DNA of 56,668 nucleotides from an uncultured Clostridia bacterium (GCA_947623945.1 CANQHU010000005.1:1-56668); one strand, 5' to 3'. Shown: positions 28,892 through 39,444, numbered from the stretch's first letter. Notes: generated by a model not told the origin, from the letters alone. Numbers and translations are program-made.

Positions 28892-29013
28892 ATAAAAGAC
28901 CTCCTAATATAATAATTTATTTCTATTATTTGCATTTTTATTTTAGTTTATTCTATGTATAAAATTTATTATATTTTTTATACTATTATAGAGATTAATT
29001 TTTAGGAGTTTTT

Positions 29014-29295
29014 ATGTCAGTTAGTGTTAATTTATATAGTAAAAAGAAGGGTGAATTAAATAAATTTTTGAGCCATTTTTATAATACAAATTTTGATTTA
29101 GAAAATTCTTTTAATTGGGAAAAAAAATATGCCAATCCTATTGAATTGGCTGAAATTATTGGTACTTTTATTGATAATTGTGAAGATTATTTTTTAAGTA
29201 TGTGGATTTGTTTAGATAAAGATGTTTTTGTTCATGTAACAAAAGAAAACGCTGATGATATTATTAGATATCTATATGAGCGTTTTCCTTACTAA
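29014..29295 (+). CDS. Small protein of unknown function
   Basis: 93 residues, one of the few plus-strand genes, with TAGGAG six bases before the ATG. It is soluble and acidic, with no motif I recognise; it ends IIRYLYERFPY. It faces away from the gene at 27946 and converges on the zinc-ribbon gene, whose stop lies 5 bp away. Confidence 0.75.
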   Translation: MSVSVNLYSKKKGELNKFLSHFYNTNFDLENSFNWEKKYANPIELAEIIGTFIDNCEDYFLSMWICLDKDVFVHVTKENADDIIRYLYERFPY

Positions 29296-29299
29296 TTTT

Positions 29300-29986
29300 T
29301 TATTGTTCATCGTCTTCTTCTAAATTTACATTTGATTCAATTTCTACTGTTTTTTCTAAATCATCTTTTGCTTCTTCGTCTATTTCCTCTTCGTCTATTT
29401 CCTCTTCGTCTACTTCCTCATCTTCTACTTCCTCGTCTTTTTCTTCTATTTCTGATGTTTCTTCTGCTTCTATTTCCTCGTCGTCTACTACTTCTTCTAA
29501 TTCTTTAGCTTCATTTTCTTCTTCAACTTTTTCTGCTGATTGTAATTCTTCTTTTTCTGTTTGTTGACTATTTTCTTGGTTGTTTTCTGGCTTTACTTCA
29601 ACATCTTCTGACTTTGGTTCTTCTGTTTGTTTTGCTCCGCAATGTGGGCAAAATTGTGCATTTTTTTCAATTTCTTTAAAACATTTTGGGCATTGCTTTT
29701 TATCTTTCAATTCTAAAGATTGTTGCAATAATCCATCTATTTCATCACTTAAAACATCTATTTTAGTACATAGTTCTTCTAAGTCTTTTTTAATACACAT
29801 ATCTTCTTTTCTTACATGTTTTTCATACACTTTTTTCCCTATTTCTTCATAAATATCACTTATTTGAGATTTAAGTTCTCCAATTTTTAATTTTATTTTT
29901 GTTTCCTTTGCTATTTTTCCAGTTTTGTCTGCTGTTACTTTGTAAGCCTCTGATGCTTTTTTACCTAATTTATCAAAAAAATCCAT
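29300..29986 (-). CDS. Zinc-ribbon protein with acidic tail
   Basis: 228 residues from ATG 29986 (AAAGGAG upstream). Residues 1-90 form a helical region. A zinc ribbon follows (CPKCFKEIEKNAQFCPHCG, near residues 98-116), then a ~110-residue tail rich in Glu and Asp. The N-terminal part is typical of small Clostridial zinc-ribbon proteins of unknown role. No CGG recoding site is present. Confidence 0.8.
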   Translation of the reverse strand: MDFFDKLGKKASEAYKVTADKTGKIAKETKIKLKIGELKSQISDIYEEIGKKVYEKHVRKEDMCIKKDLEELCTKIDVLSDEIDGLLQQSLELKDKKQCPKCFKEIEKNAQFCPHCGAKQTEEPKSEDVEVKPENNQENSQQTEKEELQSAEKVEEENEAKELEEVVDDEEIEAEETSEIEEKDEEVEDEEVDEEEIDEEEIDEEAKDDLEKTVEIESNVNLEEDDEQ

Positions 29987-30034
29987 TTTAAATCGCTCCT
30001 TTACATTTATTATTATTTGATTTTTTTATTACAA

Positions 30035-31017
30035 TTATTCACATTTTTTGTCTCTTGTCATTAATTTAATAACTGCTTCTTTTGGAGTTAAGTTTTCGTA
30101 AAGAACTTTATATACAGTTTCAACAATTGGCATATCAATATTGTGTATTTTGCATAATTCATATGCGACTTCAATGTTGTCTATGCTTTCTATTACCATT
30201 CCTACTTCTTTTTTGGTTTCTTCTAAAGTTTTGCCTTGACCAATTAATTTTCCTGCTTTTCTGTTTCTACTATGTTCACTAAGGCAAGTTACAATTAAGT
30301 CTCCTAATCCACTTAAGCCATAAAATGTATCTTTTTCTCCACCTAAAATTATTCCTAGTTTACTAATTTCTGATAATCCTCTTGTAATTAGTGCTGCAAA
30401 TGAATTGTCTCCTAAGCCAATTCCATATGCTACTCCTGCGCAAAAAGCAATAATATTTTTTAAAGCACCGTCCTAACTCTACTCCTTTTACATCTCTTGA
30501 TGTATATACTCTCATTTCGTTACACATAAATGTATTTTGTATCATTTTTAAAATGTCTTCGTGTTTTGATGCAATTACTAGTGCTGTAGGAACTGCAATT
30601 GATACTTCTTCTGCATGGCTCGGACCTGATAACACTCCGAATTTTTGCTGTTGGCAATTCTTCTAAAATAACTTCATCTAATGTTTTTAAACTTTCTTTT
30701 TCAAATCCTTTTGAGCATATTATAACTGGTTTATTTCCTACGTATTGCTTATATTGTTTAAAAGTTTCTCTTGTGAATTTTGATGGTGTTACATGTAAAA
30801 TAAAACTTGCGCCTTCTATTACTTCTTCAAAGTTGTTTGAACAAATTATGTTTTCGTTTATTGTTAATCCTGGCAAAAATTTGCATTTTCTTTCTTCGTT
30901 AATTATTCTTTTTTCTTCTTCATCAAAAGACCATATTTTTACTTCATGTCCACATCTTGCTAAATGTACACTTAATGCAACTCCCCAACTTCCGCTACCT
31001 ATAACTGCTATTTTCAT
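30035..31017 (-). CDS. gpsA: NAD(P)H-dependent glycerol-3-phosphate dehydrogenase, two CGG recoding sites
   Basis: GpsA makes sn-glycerol 3-phosphate for phospholipids. The N-terminal Rossmann motif is IGSGSWGVAL. CGG at 30637-30639 must be read as A-K-I-G-V-L-SGPSHAEE, the family's conserved GP(S/N)-A-E segment. CGG at 30468-30470 must be read as GVELG-G-ALKNIIAF, the catalytic-lysine block. Without the two shifts the gene falls into three out-of-phase pieces; with them it is 326 residues, the normal GpsA length. It sits downstream of plsY, which uses its product. Confidence 0.95.
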
Positions 31018-31024
31018 TGTTTTT

Positions 31025-31615
31025 TTATCTCCTTTTCCTAATATATGATATTATTCCTATTATTATAACAGCAACCAGTATAATAAACAATGCTTCTGTT
31101 ATGTTTATTACAGTTTCATCAGGTTGTTTTACAATGTCTTCATCATAATTATATTGAATTTCGCATATTCTACGTTTAATTTTAAAATTGTCTATATGTA
31201 AAATATAGTCTTTTTCTTCATTTTTTATTCTATATTTTATATCTAGTTTTTTGTAGTCTTCTAATAAGTCAAATTTGTAAATGCCTTCTTCATCTGGTTC
31301 TAATAAGACTTGTACATACTCTATTCCATCTTCTTCATATACTTCATCTTGTACATTTTCTTTTTTTACTTCAATTCCTGGAATATCATTGTTTTTTAGC
31401 GTGTTTGCGCCATCATATTTAACATCTAAAATGTTATTTAAAATTGAAAAATTTATATATTTTTCTGGTAATAATATATATAAGTCAAAATCCTTGTTTT
31501 CCTTATTGTTTATTACTTCAAAATCCAATTCTATTGTACTAAAAAGTGCATAAGAATATGTTATTTGCATAATCATAATTATTATAAATATTAATAATAT
31601 TGCTATTTTTTTCAT
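31025..31615 (-). CDS. Exported membrane-anchored protein of unknown function
   Basis: 196 residues with a signal-like N-terminal segment (residues 3-24), an extracellular beta-rich acidic region, and a C-terminal membrane segment (about 170-190) followed by basic residues. It lies between plsY and gpsA, 7 bp before gpsA and 22 bp after plsY, so it is cotranscribed with phospholipid genes. I recognise no family. Confidence 0.75.
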   Translation of the reverse strand: MKKIAILLIFIIIMIMQITYSYALFSTIELDFEVINNKENKDFDLYILLPEKYINFSILNNILDVKYDGANTLKNNDIPGIEVKKENVQDEVYEEDGIEYVQVLLEPDEEGIYKFDLLEDYKKLDIKYRIKNEEKDYILHIDNFKIKRRICEIQYNYDEDIVKQPDETVINITEALFIILVAVIIIGIISYIRKRR

Positions 31616-31637
31616 TTGTTACTACCTCTTTTCATTT

Positions 31638-32283
31638 TTATTTATTTTTAAAACTTATTTTATTTTCTGTTCCATTTAATAGTCTTTTTATGTTAGTTCT
31701 GTGATTGTACAATACGAACATCGCTAAAATTATGCTATATATTAAGTAGGTAGTTCCGCTTTTTCCTTCTGTTAAAACTGTATAACTGTCATTTATAAAT
31801 AGTGTTAATACTGGAAATAAAACTGCTGCTGCACATGATCCGAAGTGATACCATTCTAGTTAGAGCCATTAATATTAGTGCAAATACTAGACATATTAAG
31901 CCTATTTTCCAATTGCTCATTAACAAAATTCCTAATGATGTTGCAACTCCTTTTCCGCCTTTAAATCCAAAGAATATTGGGAATGTGTGACCTACTACAA
32001 CTGCTATTCCTGCTATTTGTAATAATAGTTCTTTGTTAGAGTCTGAAAATATATTTCCTATAATAATTGCCAAAACTATTGCTACTACTCCTTTTAAGAT
32101 GTCACATATTAACGTTAAAGCCGCTGCTTTTTTTCCTACACTTCGAAGCATATTGGTTGTTCCTGCATTTCCGCTTCCTTTTTCTCTAACATCAAATCCA
32201 GCCATTTTTTTGCTTAAAATAACAGAAAAATTTATACTTCCTATGCAATAGCTAATTATCGCCATTATAATGTACAAAGCCAT
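31638..32283 (-). CDS. plsY: Glycerol-3-phosphate acyltransferase PlsY, one CGG recoding site
   Basis: PlsY transfers acyl from acyl-phosphate to glycerol 3-phosphate. It has five or so membrane segments and the family motifs GSGNAGTTN and GGKGVAT. CGG at 31840-31842 follows TRMVSL; the plain frame leaves the family there, while skipping C gives S-L-G-S-CAAAVLFPVLT, the expected last-third membrane segment. The recoded length is 214 residues. ATG 32283 follows AAGGAGGAG and overlaps the end of der by 32 nt. Confidence 0.95.
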
Positions 32284-33618
32284 TTTTTTCTCCTCCTTTT
32301 TCATTTTTTTCTCTTACTATTATTCTAACTGGTGTTCCTTCTAATCCAAATTCTTTTCTGATTTGATTTACTAAGTATCTTTCATAAGAAAAATGGAATA
32401 ATTCTTTGTTATTTACAAATATGACAAAAGTTGGTGGCTTGGTTGCCCCTTGTGTACCATAATATATTTTTAGCCTTTTTCCTTTATCTGTTGGTGGTTG
32501 TACAATGGCAATTGCTTCGTTAATTACTTGGTTTAGTACAGATGTTGGTACTCTAGTAGAATTTTGTTTTTCTACATTGTTTATTAAATCAAATAATTTA
32601 TCCACTCTTTGTCCTGTTTTTGCTGAAATAAATAACATTGGTGCATAAGATAGATATTTTAATTTATCATATACTTCTTTTTTATATTTTTCAAGTGTTC
32701 CTGTTGTTTTTTCTACAGCATCCCATTTATTAACTACAATAATTATGCCTTTTCCTGCTTCATGAGCTTCTCCTGCAATTTTTGTATCTTGTTCAGTTAT
32801 CCCTTCTTGAGCATCAATTAATAGTAAACACACATCTGCTCTTTCTATTGCAAGTAGAGTTCTCATAATACTAAATTTTTCAATTGATTCTGTTACTTTA
32901 CTTTTTCTTCTTATTCCTGCTGTATCAATTAATACATATTTTCCTTTTTCGTTCTCATATTCTGTATCAATACTATCTCTAGTCGTTCCTGCAATGTTAC
33001 TAACAATTGCTCTGTTTTCTCCTAATATTTTATTAATCAAAGAAGATTTTCCTACATTTGGCTTTCCGTATAACTGCTACTTTTATTATTTTTTCATCTT
33101 TCTCTTCTTCCAATTTATCTGGAAAATATTCATATATTTTGTCTAAAACATCACCTATTCCAATAGCATTTGTACTAGAAATTGGGTAAGGTTCTCCTAC
33201 CCCTAAATTATAAAACTCATAAATTTCTTCTCTATCTTTTTCAAAATTATCCGCTTTATTACACACTAAAACAATAGGTTTTCCAGATTTTTTAAGCATC
33301 AAAGCAATCTCTTTATCTGCGCCGAGTTACACCTTGGCGAATATCTGTTAAAAATACAATAACATCTGCCATACTAATAGCAAGATTTGCTTGTTCTCTC
33401 ATTTGTGAAACAATAATATCATTAGATTTTGGCTCAATACCGCCCGTGTATCAATCAAAGTAAAATCCTTTCCACGCCAATTCGTTTCTGCATAAATTCT
33501 ATCCCTTGTCACACCTGCAATATCTTCCACTATTGAAATTCTTTTTCCTACCAAATAATTAAAAAGCGTAGACTTACCTACATTAGGTCTTCCGTATAAT
33601 AGCTACAATTGGTTTCAT
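32252..33618 (-). CDS. der: Double-GTPase ribosome assembly factor Der (EngA), five CGG recoding sites
   Basis: Der is an essential 50S assembly GTPase with two G domains and a KH domain. All five CGG triplets need the +1 reading: 33592-33594 gives [13 protein letters not shown] (first P-loop); 33444-33446 and 33440-33442 are back to back and give DTGGIEP; 33322-33324 gives GVTGADKEIA; 33066-33068 gives [13 protein letters not shown] (second P-loop). Without them the gene falls into at least four unusable pieces, two of them too short to notice. With them it is 453 residues, near the usual length. Other glycines, such as those later in each P-loop, carry no extra C. Confidence 0.96.
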
Positions 33619-33685
33619 TTTATCAAAGTCAAAGTTGGGACAGGCACTATTCCAACTTTTTCTCCTTTCTTATTTTTCTGGCTAT

Positions 33686-33714
33686 AGTATATCATATGAG
33701 ATTTTAAAAAACAA
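33686..33714 (-). promoter_or_regulatory. Promoter of der-plsY-gpsA
   Basis: On the minus strand TTGTTT (33709-33714) and TATACT (33686-33691) are separated by 17 nt. The leader of about 60 nt contains AAAGGAG and then a GTTGG/CCAAC hairpin before the ATG, an unusual spacing. Confidence 0.6.
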
Positions 33715-33740
33715 CTAATTTAAATACGAAAATTAGAAAA

Positions 33741-33761
33741 GAGCAAAGATTTTCTTTGCTC
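33741..33761 (-). terminator. Terminator of pyk
   Basis: GAGCAAAG pairs with CTTTGCTC across 5 nt and is followed on the minus strand by TTTTCT. The segment 33762-33840 is a low-complexity TTTTCTCTTTT repeat with no gene. Confidence 0.85.
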
Positions 33762-33860
33762 CCTTATTTACTCTTTTTTCTTTTCTCTTTTTTCTTTTCT
33801 CTTTTACTTACTCTTTTCTTTATTTTCTTACAATTTTTAATTTTTTAACTTTTTTATTTT

Positions 33861-35300
33861 CTAAATTTTTGCAATTCCGCCAATAAGTTGACTTTCCTCT
33901 GCTGATGATAGCCATTTTGCTCCTCCTGAAACGACTACCATATCACCTTTTTCTAATAAACCTTTTTCTTTTGCTTTTTTTATTCCTTCTTCTACCATTT
34001 TGTCTATATTAGTTCTCTTTTCTACATAAATTGGAGTTACATTCCATGCAAGTGATAATTGATTATATGTTCTCCTATTGTCTGTAATAGCAATTACTGG
34101 GCATTGTACACCTAATCCTGAAAATCTTCTTGCTGAATCTCCTGTGTTTGTATAACAAGCAATTGCATCTGCATTTAAGTTCATAGCCATAACTGCGGTT
34201 GAATAAGCCATTTTATTTTCTAGATTATCTATATTTTTGTCTTCGTTCATAGAAAATCTTTTCCAATAGTCAATGTCTTCTTCTACTCTTTTTGCGATTT
34301 TTACCATTGTTTTTACACATTCAACTGGATATTTTCCCATTGCGCATTCACCAGATAACATTATTGCACTTGTTCTGTCATATATAGCATTTGCAACATC
34401 ACTTGCTTCTGCTCTTGTTGGTAATGGATTGTATGTCATGCTTTCTAGCATTTGTGTTGCTGTTATTGCTGGTTTATTTGCTCTATTTGATAATTTGATA
34501 AATTTCTTTTGCATAATTGGTGGTTCTGTGTAGTCTGTTTCTGTTGCCATATCTCCACGCGCAATCATTTGAGCATCTGCATATTCTACAATTTCTTCCA
34601 TATGCTCTAAACCTTCTACGTTTTCTACCTTTGTAATAATTCTTATATCTTTTCCACCATTTTCATCTAATACTTTTCTTACTTGAGCAATGTCATCTTT
34701 ATTTCTAGTAAATGACATAGCAACATAATCATAGTCATGCTCGCATGCTGTTTTTAAGTCTTCTATATCTTTTTCTTTTAAGGCTGGTAATTTAACTGCT
34801 GTACCTGGTAAATTCATAGTTTTTCTGCTTCCTAAACCATTTCCATGAATAACTGTACAAACAATGTCTTTATCCACAATTTCATCTACTCTTAATTCTA
34901 TTGCACCATCATCAATTAGTATTTTTGCTCCTGGTTTTACGTCTTTATATAATTCTTTGTAAGTTACAGATACTTTATCTTTATCTCCTACAATGTCTTC
35001 ATTTACTAATGTGAATTTTTGACCATCTTCTAATTGAATTTTTTCATTTTTTCCTGTAACTAACATTCCTGTTCTGATTTCTGGTCCTTGCATGTCTAAT
35101 ATTAATGCAATTGGTAAGTCCATTTCTTTTCTTAGTTTTAACACTTCCTCAGTTTTTTCAGCTTGTTCTTCCCAACTACCATGTGAATAGTTAATTCTAC
35201 ATACATTTAATCCTGCTTCAAATAATTCTTTTAGTCTATGTTCACTAGCAGGTCCTATTGTTCCAACTATTTTTGTTCTTCTTAAATTTTCTTTCATCAT
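33861..35300 (-). CDS. pyk: Pyruvate kinase
   Basis: Last step of glycolysis: phosphoenolpyruvate plus ADP to pyruvate plus ATP. About 479 residues from ATG 35300, which has GAGAGGAG upstream; an earlier in-frame ATG overlaps the promoter. Family motifs are TKIVGTIGPAS near the N-terminus, ILDMQGPEIRTG, the catalytic ITKVENVEG and MIARGDMATE. The extra C-terminal PEP-utilising domain of some Bacilli is absent. It has its own promoter and terminator and no CGG codon. Confidence 0.96.
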   Translation of the reverse strand: MMKENLRRTKIVGTIGPASEHRLKELFEAGLNVCRINYSHGSWEEQAEKTEEVLKLRKEMDLPIALILDMQGPEIRTGMLVTGKNEKIQLEDGQKFTLVNEDIVGDKDKVSVTYKELYKDVKPGAKILIDDGAIELRVDEIVDKDIVCTVIHGNGLGSRKTMNLPGTAVKLPALKEKDIEDLKTACEHDYDYVAMSFTRNKDDIAQVRKVLDENGGKDIRIITKVENVEGLEHMEEIVEYADAQMIARGDMATETDYTEPPIMQKKFIKLSNRANKPAITATQMLESMTYNPLPTRAEASDVANAIYDRTSAIMLSGECAMGKYPVECVKTMVKIAKRVEEDIDYWKRFSMNEDKNIDNLENKMAYSTAVMAMNLNADAIACYTNTGDSARRFSGLGVQCPVIAITDNRRTYNQLSLAWNVTPIYVEKRTNIDKMVEEGIKKAKEKGLLEKGDMVVVSGGAKWLSSAEESQLIGGIAKI

Positions 35301-35330
35301 TAATTCTCCTCTCTTTTTTGAACAAAATTG

Positions 35331-35360
35331 ATTATAACATAATTCATTTACAAAGTTCAA
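35331..35360 (-). promoter_or_regulatory. Promoter of pyk
   Basis: On the minus strand TTGAAC (35355-35360) and an extended TGTTATAAT (-10 at 35331-35336) are separated by 18 nt. Confidence 0.75.
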
Positions 35361-35420
35361 CATTTTTCGACAAATTTATTGATTTTATTCTACATCACAA
35401 TTCTAATATTGAAATTATAC

Positions 35421-35446
35421 CATTGCAATATTCTTGCTATTGCAAT
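35421..35446. repeat. Perfect inverted repeat with direct-repeat partner
   Basis: CATTGCAATA and TATTGCAATG flank a 6-nt loop. Part of it (AATATTCTTGCTATTGCAAT) recurs in direct orientation at 35459-35478, over the end of the thioesterase gene. It may end that transcript; there is no clear T run. Confidence 0.55.
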
Positions 35447-35469
35447 GTTCCGCCATTTTAATATTCTTG

Positions 35470-36198
35470 CTATTGCAATTCCACTATAGCATGCAATATC
35501 TTTCCATCTTCACTTTGAATAACAATTTTATGCTTTTCATCCTCATAGCCATATTTGCAAACTACTTTATCTCCCAATTTTATTTCTTTTTTATACATAA
35601 TTCTTACTTTATCAAAAGGTCTTTGTTTATACACATCTTCTGGCATTGCTTCATAGGCTAAATCCAAATAATATAAATTATGCATATGACCTATAATATC
35701 AATATCTTTCCTCTTTGTTTCATAAATTATACTATTTTGATAATTTTCCAATCCTTTTAATTTTTCTAATTCATCATCTTGTTTAAAAACTTTTTTATCC
35801 ACTTCTGATTCATATTTGTTTGCCATTTTTTCTTCTACTTTTTCTATTTTTCCTGTTTGATTATTTATTAATAGCCATTTTGAAGTAGCAATAGCACATA
35901 AATTATTATGTTCATCATAAATTTCAAAATCTCTGTAGGCATAATATTTTATGATTTTTCTTGACCAAGTGTGTATTTCTAAAGTTTGTCCATATTCTGG
36001 TCTTTTTAATACTTCTAATTTCCAATCTAACAAAATCCAACTAACTCCAGTTTCGTTAGAGGTATTAATTCCATATCCGACACTATCTGAATGGTATGCT
36101 GCTACATTTTCTAAGTATTCTAATATTGCCCTGTTACTTACTTTATTCCCACTCCATACATCTTTTAATCCAATTTTTACATTTTCTTTATATATCAT
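35470..36198 (-). CDS. Acyl-ACP thioesterase
   Basis: 242 residues of the FatA/bacterial acyl-ACP thioesterase family, two hotdog domains. The first includes the SNRAILEYLENVAAYHSD segment; the second has the GHMHNLYYLDLAYEAMP segment with the conserved His and Asn. It releases free fatty acids from acyl carrier protein. It is a standalone gene between pyk and pgi. Confidence 0.9.
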   Translation of the reverse strand: MIYKENVKIGLKDVWSGNKVSNRAILEYLENVAAYHSDSVGYGINTSNETGVSWILLDWKLEVLKRPEYGQTLEIHTWSRKIIKYYAYRDFEIYDEHNNLCAIATSKWLLINNQTGKIEKVEEKMANKYESEVDKKVFKQDDELEKLKGLENYQNSIIYETKRKDIDIIGHMHNLYYLDLAYEAMPEDVYKQRPFDKVRIMYKKEIKLGDKVVCKYGYEDEKHKIVIQSEDGKILHAIVELQ

Positions 36199-36268
36199 AT
36201 TTTTTATTCCTCTCTTAACGTTAATAAAGTTGCTAAATAAATTTTAGCAACTTTTTGTAGATTTTATT

Positions 36269-37578
36269 TTAATAACCTGGTTTTTTTAACAATTTAAACA
36301 TATTTTTTTTGTATTCTTCTACTCCTGGTTGGTTAAATGGATCTACTCCTAATAACATTCCTGACATAGCACATGCTTTTTCGAAAAAGTAAATTAATTC
36401 TCCTAAATTTTTTTCATCTAATTTATTCATTTTTAATAAGATATTAGGAACTCCACCTGTAATATGTGCTTTAACAGTTCCTTGCATTGCTTTTTTATTT
36501 ACATAGTCTAATCCTTTTCCTGATAAATAATTTAAACCATCTAAATTATCATCATCTGCATTGATTTTGATGTCACTATTTGGATTTTCTATTGTTATGA
36601 CTGTTTCAAATAAGTTTCTTCTTCCATCTTGGATATATTGTCCCATAGAATGTAAATCTGTTGTAAAATCTACCCCTGCTGGAAAAATTCCTTTTTTGTC
36701 TTTTCCTTCACTTTCTCCGAAATAATTGTTTCCACCATTCTGTAAAATAATGCATTTTTGGCTCATAGTTTACTAATATTTCTATTTTTTTGCGTGCCCT
36801 ATATAAAATATTTCTTGCTACTGCATATTGATAACATTCATTGTATTTTAAATTTGAATCTGCAAATCTTTCTTGCCCAATTCTAGCGCCTTCCATTAAT
36901 TGTTCAATATCAATTCCAGCAACTGCAATTGGAAGTAGTCCTACAGCTGTTAAGACTGAATATCTACCACCTATATTATCTGGCACTACAAAAGTTTCGT
37001 AGCCTTCATTTTCTGCTAATGTTTTTAAAGCTCCTTTTTCTTTGTCTGTTGTAGCATAAATCCTACTTCTTGCTTCATCTATTCCATATTTATTTTCTAA
37101 TATTTCTCTAAAAATTCTAAAACTAATTGCTGGTTCTGTAGTTGTTCCAGATTTTGATATTACATTTATTGAAAAGTCTTTATTTCCAATATAGTTAATT
37201 AATTCGTTTATATAATTTGGACTTAAGTTATTTCCAGCATATATTATTTGTGGATATTTTCTTTGTTCATCTGGGAGCATGTTGTAAAATGAGCTTGTAA
37301 GGGCTTCTATTACTGCCCTTGCTCCTAAATATGATCCTCCGAATTCCTATTACAATTAATATGTCTGATTCTTTTTTTATTTTTTGTGCTGCTTTTTTTA
37401 TTCTATTGAATTCTTTTTTATCATATTTTGTTGGAAGTTCTAGCCAGCCTACAAAGTCATCTTTTTTATTTGCCCTTTTATGTAAATTTTCGTGAATTTC
37501 TTCCACTTGTTTTTTATATTTTAAAATTGTTTCTTTTGGAATTTTGCTATTTGTTAAATTTAATTTTATTTCTGACAT
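36269..37578 (-). CDS. pgi: Glucose-6-phosphate isomerase, two CGG recoding sites
   Basis: Interconverts glucose 6-phosphate and fructose 6-phosphate. CGG at 37339-37341 must be read as [14 protein letters not shown], the first PGI signature. CGG at 36717-36719 must be read as [16 protein letters not shown], the second. The plain frames give three fragments; the recoded protein has 435 residues, the usual short Firmicute form. An ordinary AGG codon for Arg follows within the first motif. It lies 12 bp after the CpsCD-like kinase gene and is probably cotranscribed with it. Confidence 0.96.
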
Positions 37579-37590
37579 ACATAAATACCT

Positions 37591-39318
37591 CTACATTGAT
37601 AACATTTTTTTATTAATTTCTTCTTCTATTTTTTGGTTTTGATCATGTTGCTCTTTATCATTTAATTGTGATTTTATAGATGATATTGTGTCTATTACTT
37701 GATTTAATCTATTATTTTGATTTGAGATTAACTCATATATTTCTAGAAGATTGTTATTTATATCTACGTATCCGTTTGAATTTTGCGTTGTTTTTTGGGC
37801 ATTGACATTTTTGTTGCTTTCTATTATTCTTTCTGCTTTTGGTATTTCTGGTAGTTTGTCCAATATTTTTTTAGCTTCTAATTTTGGCTTTGCTTCTTCT
37901 ATTAATTCTTCTACTGATATTAATTTTTTTTCTTTTATTTGTGATTTATTGTTTTTAAATTCATTATTAGAATAGTAATAACCACTTTTGTATGTTCTTT
38001 CTTTTACATGAATTTTGTTTAATATAGCTCCTATAAGTTCTCCACCAACTGATGTAATTGATTTTTTAACTTCTCTTATATCATTAATTTTGGTCATTTC
38101 TGAATTTATTACCAAAACTGTTGAATCTACAATTGTTGATAATATAATACTATCTGTTACTAGTTTGCATGGTGGTGCATCTATAATAATGATATCATAT
38201 ATATTTTTAAATATTTCTAATAATTCCTTCATATTATCAGAATCTATTAATTCTGATGGGTTTGGTGGTGTTGTTCCATTAGTTAATATGTGTAAGTTTG
38301 GTACTTTTGTTTCTTTTACATATTCTTTTGCTAATTCAACATCTTTTTCTATATTTCCTGTCATGAAATACAAATAATTAGATAAGCCTTCTTTGCTGTT
38401 TACTTTAAATATTTTTCCTGCTCTACCTTTTCTCATGTCACAGTCAATTAGTAAAACTTTTTTATTTGTTTCTGCAAATGATGTTGCAATATTACTTGAT
38501 ACCCAACTTTTTCCTTCTCTTGGTGTGCAACTTGTAATTAGTATTGTTTTTGCTTTTCTTCCTGAATTCATGTACAAGATGTTTGTTCTTACTGCGTTAA
38601 TACATTCTGTAACAAAAGATTTAGCATGATTTTGATTTTTGTTTGTGTATATTGGAATTGCTCCCAATGATTTAATTTTTAGATATTTTTCTACTTCTTC
38701 TTCTTTTTTGATTGTATTATCAAATATGTAAATTATCATTATATATATTCCAGATACTACTAATCCTATAACAAAGAAAATTATTACATCTTTTGCATGA
38801 TTGATATTATATGCTACTTTTGATTCTACTGCTTCATCTATAATTCCAATATTGTCTAAGTGGTAAATTTGTTTAATTTCTTCTAAGAATACATTTGCTA
38901 ATTCTTTTGTAATGTTCATTGCCATTTGTGAATTTGTATCCATTACTGTTATTTCTATAATGTATGTGTCTGTTATAACATTTACTTGCATTTGTTTTAA
39001 TAATTCTTCTTCTGTCATATTTAATTTTAAATTATTAATTACCTGACTTAATACTTTTGAATTTTTTGCAATATTGCTATAAGTTACTATTAATTCTGAG
39101 TTTAATGTTAAGTCTGTACTTGTAACTGTTTTATTTTCTGATGTATTGTTTGGTATTAATAATAGTGATGTTGTTGATTTATATTTTGGTATTATATATC
39201 CATATGAATAAATACAACCTAATATCATAAAAATTATTAGAATTGCTATAATTATAAATTTTTTTCTCATCAAAATATCTAATATTCTTGTTATTTCGAT
39301 ATTTTCGTTTTCTCCCAT
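37591..39318 (-). CDS. Wzz/CpsC-CpsD fusion: chain-length regulator with bacterial tyrosine kinase
   Basis: 575 residues. The N-terminal ~200 form a Wzz domain with two membrane segments (about 20-40 and 175-200). The rest is a BY-kinase with Walker A SCTPREGKSW, Walker A' LLIDCDMRKG and Walker B IIIIDAPP. The Tyr cluster that such kinases autophosphorylate is not terminal here; a short YKSGYYYS stretch follows the kinase core, with ~110 further residues after it. It controls polysaccharide polymer length or export, perhaps for the locus at 571-12481. It has its own promoter. Confidence 0.9.
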   Translation of the reverse strand: MGENENIEITRILDILMRKKFIIIAILIIFMILGCIYSYGYIIPKYKSTTSLLLIPNNTSENKTVTSTDLTLNSELIVTYSNIAKNSKVLSQVINNLKLNMTEEELLKQMQVNVITDTYIIEITVMDTNSQMAMNITKELANVFLEEIKQIYHLDNIGIIDEAVESKVAYNINHAKDVIIFFVIGLVVSGIYIMIIYIFDNTIKKEEEVEKYLKIKSLGAIPIYTNKNQNHAKSFVTECINAVRTNILYMNSGRKAKTILITSCTPREGKSWVSSNIATSFAETNKKVLLIDCDMRKGRAGKIFKVNSKEGLSNYLYFMTGNIEKDVELAKEYVKETKVPNLHILTNGTTPPNPSELIDSDNMKELLEIFKNIYDIIIIDAPPCKLVTDSIILSTIVDSTVLVINSEMTKINDIREVKKSITSVGGELIGAILNKIHVKERTYKSGYYYSNNEFKNNKSQIKEKKLISVEELIEEAKPKLEAKKILDKLPEIPKAERIIESNKNVNAQKTTQNSNGYVDINNNLLEIYELISNQNNRLNQVIDTISSIKSQLNDKEQHDQNQKIEEEINKKMLSM

Positions 39319-39337
39319 GTTTCTTCACCTAACTTAT

Positions 39338-39366
39338 ATTATATATTATTTAGTAAACTATTTCAA
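39338..39366 (-). promoter_or_regulatory. Promoter of the CpsCD-like gene
   Basis: On the minus strand TTGAAA (39361-39366) and TATAAT (39338-39343) are separated by 17 nt. Confidence 0.75.
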
Positions 39367-39413
39367 CCTCTTTTGTATTTTTTTTTATATTTTTAATCTA
39401 ATATGGTTATCAC

Positions 39414-39444
39414 AAAAAAGAACTACAATATTTTTTTGTAGTCC
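39414..39444 (-). terminator. Terminator after the small membrane protein gene
   Basis: GGACTACAA pairs with TTGTAGTTC across 7 nt, followed by TTTTTTG on the minus strand. Confidence 0.85.
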
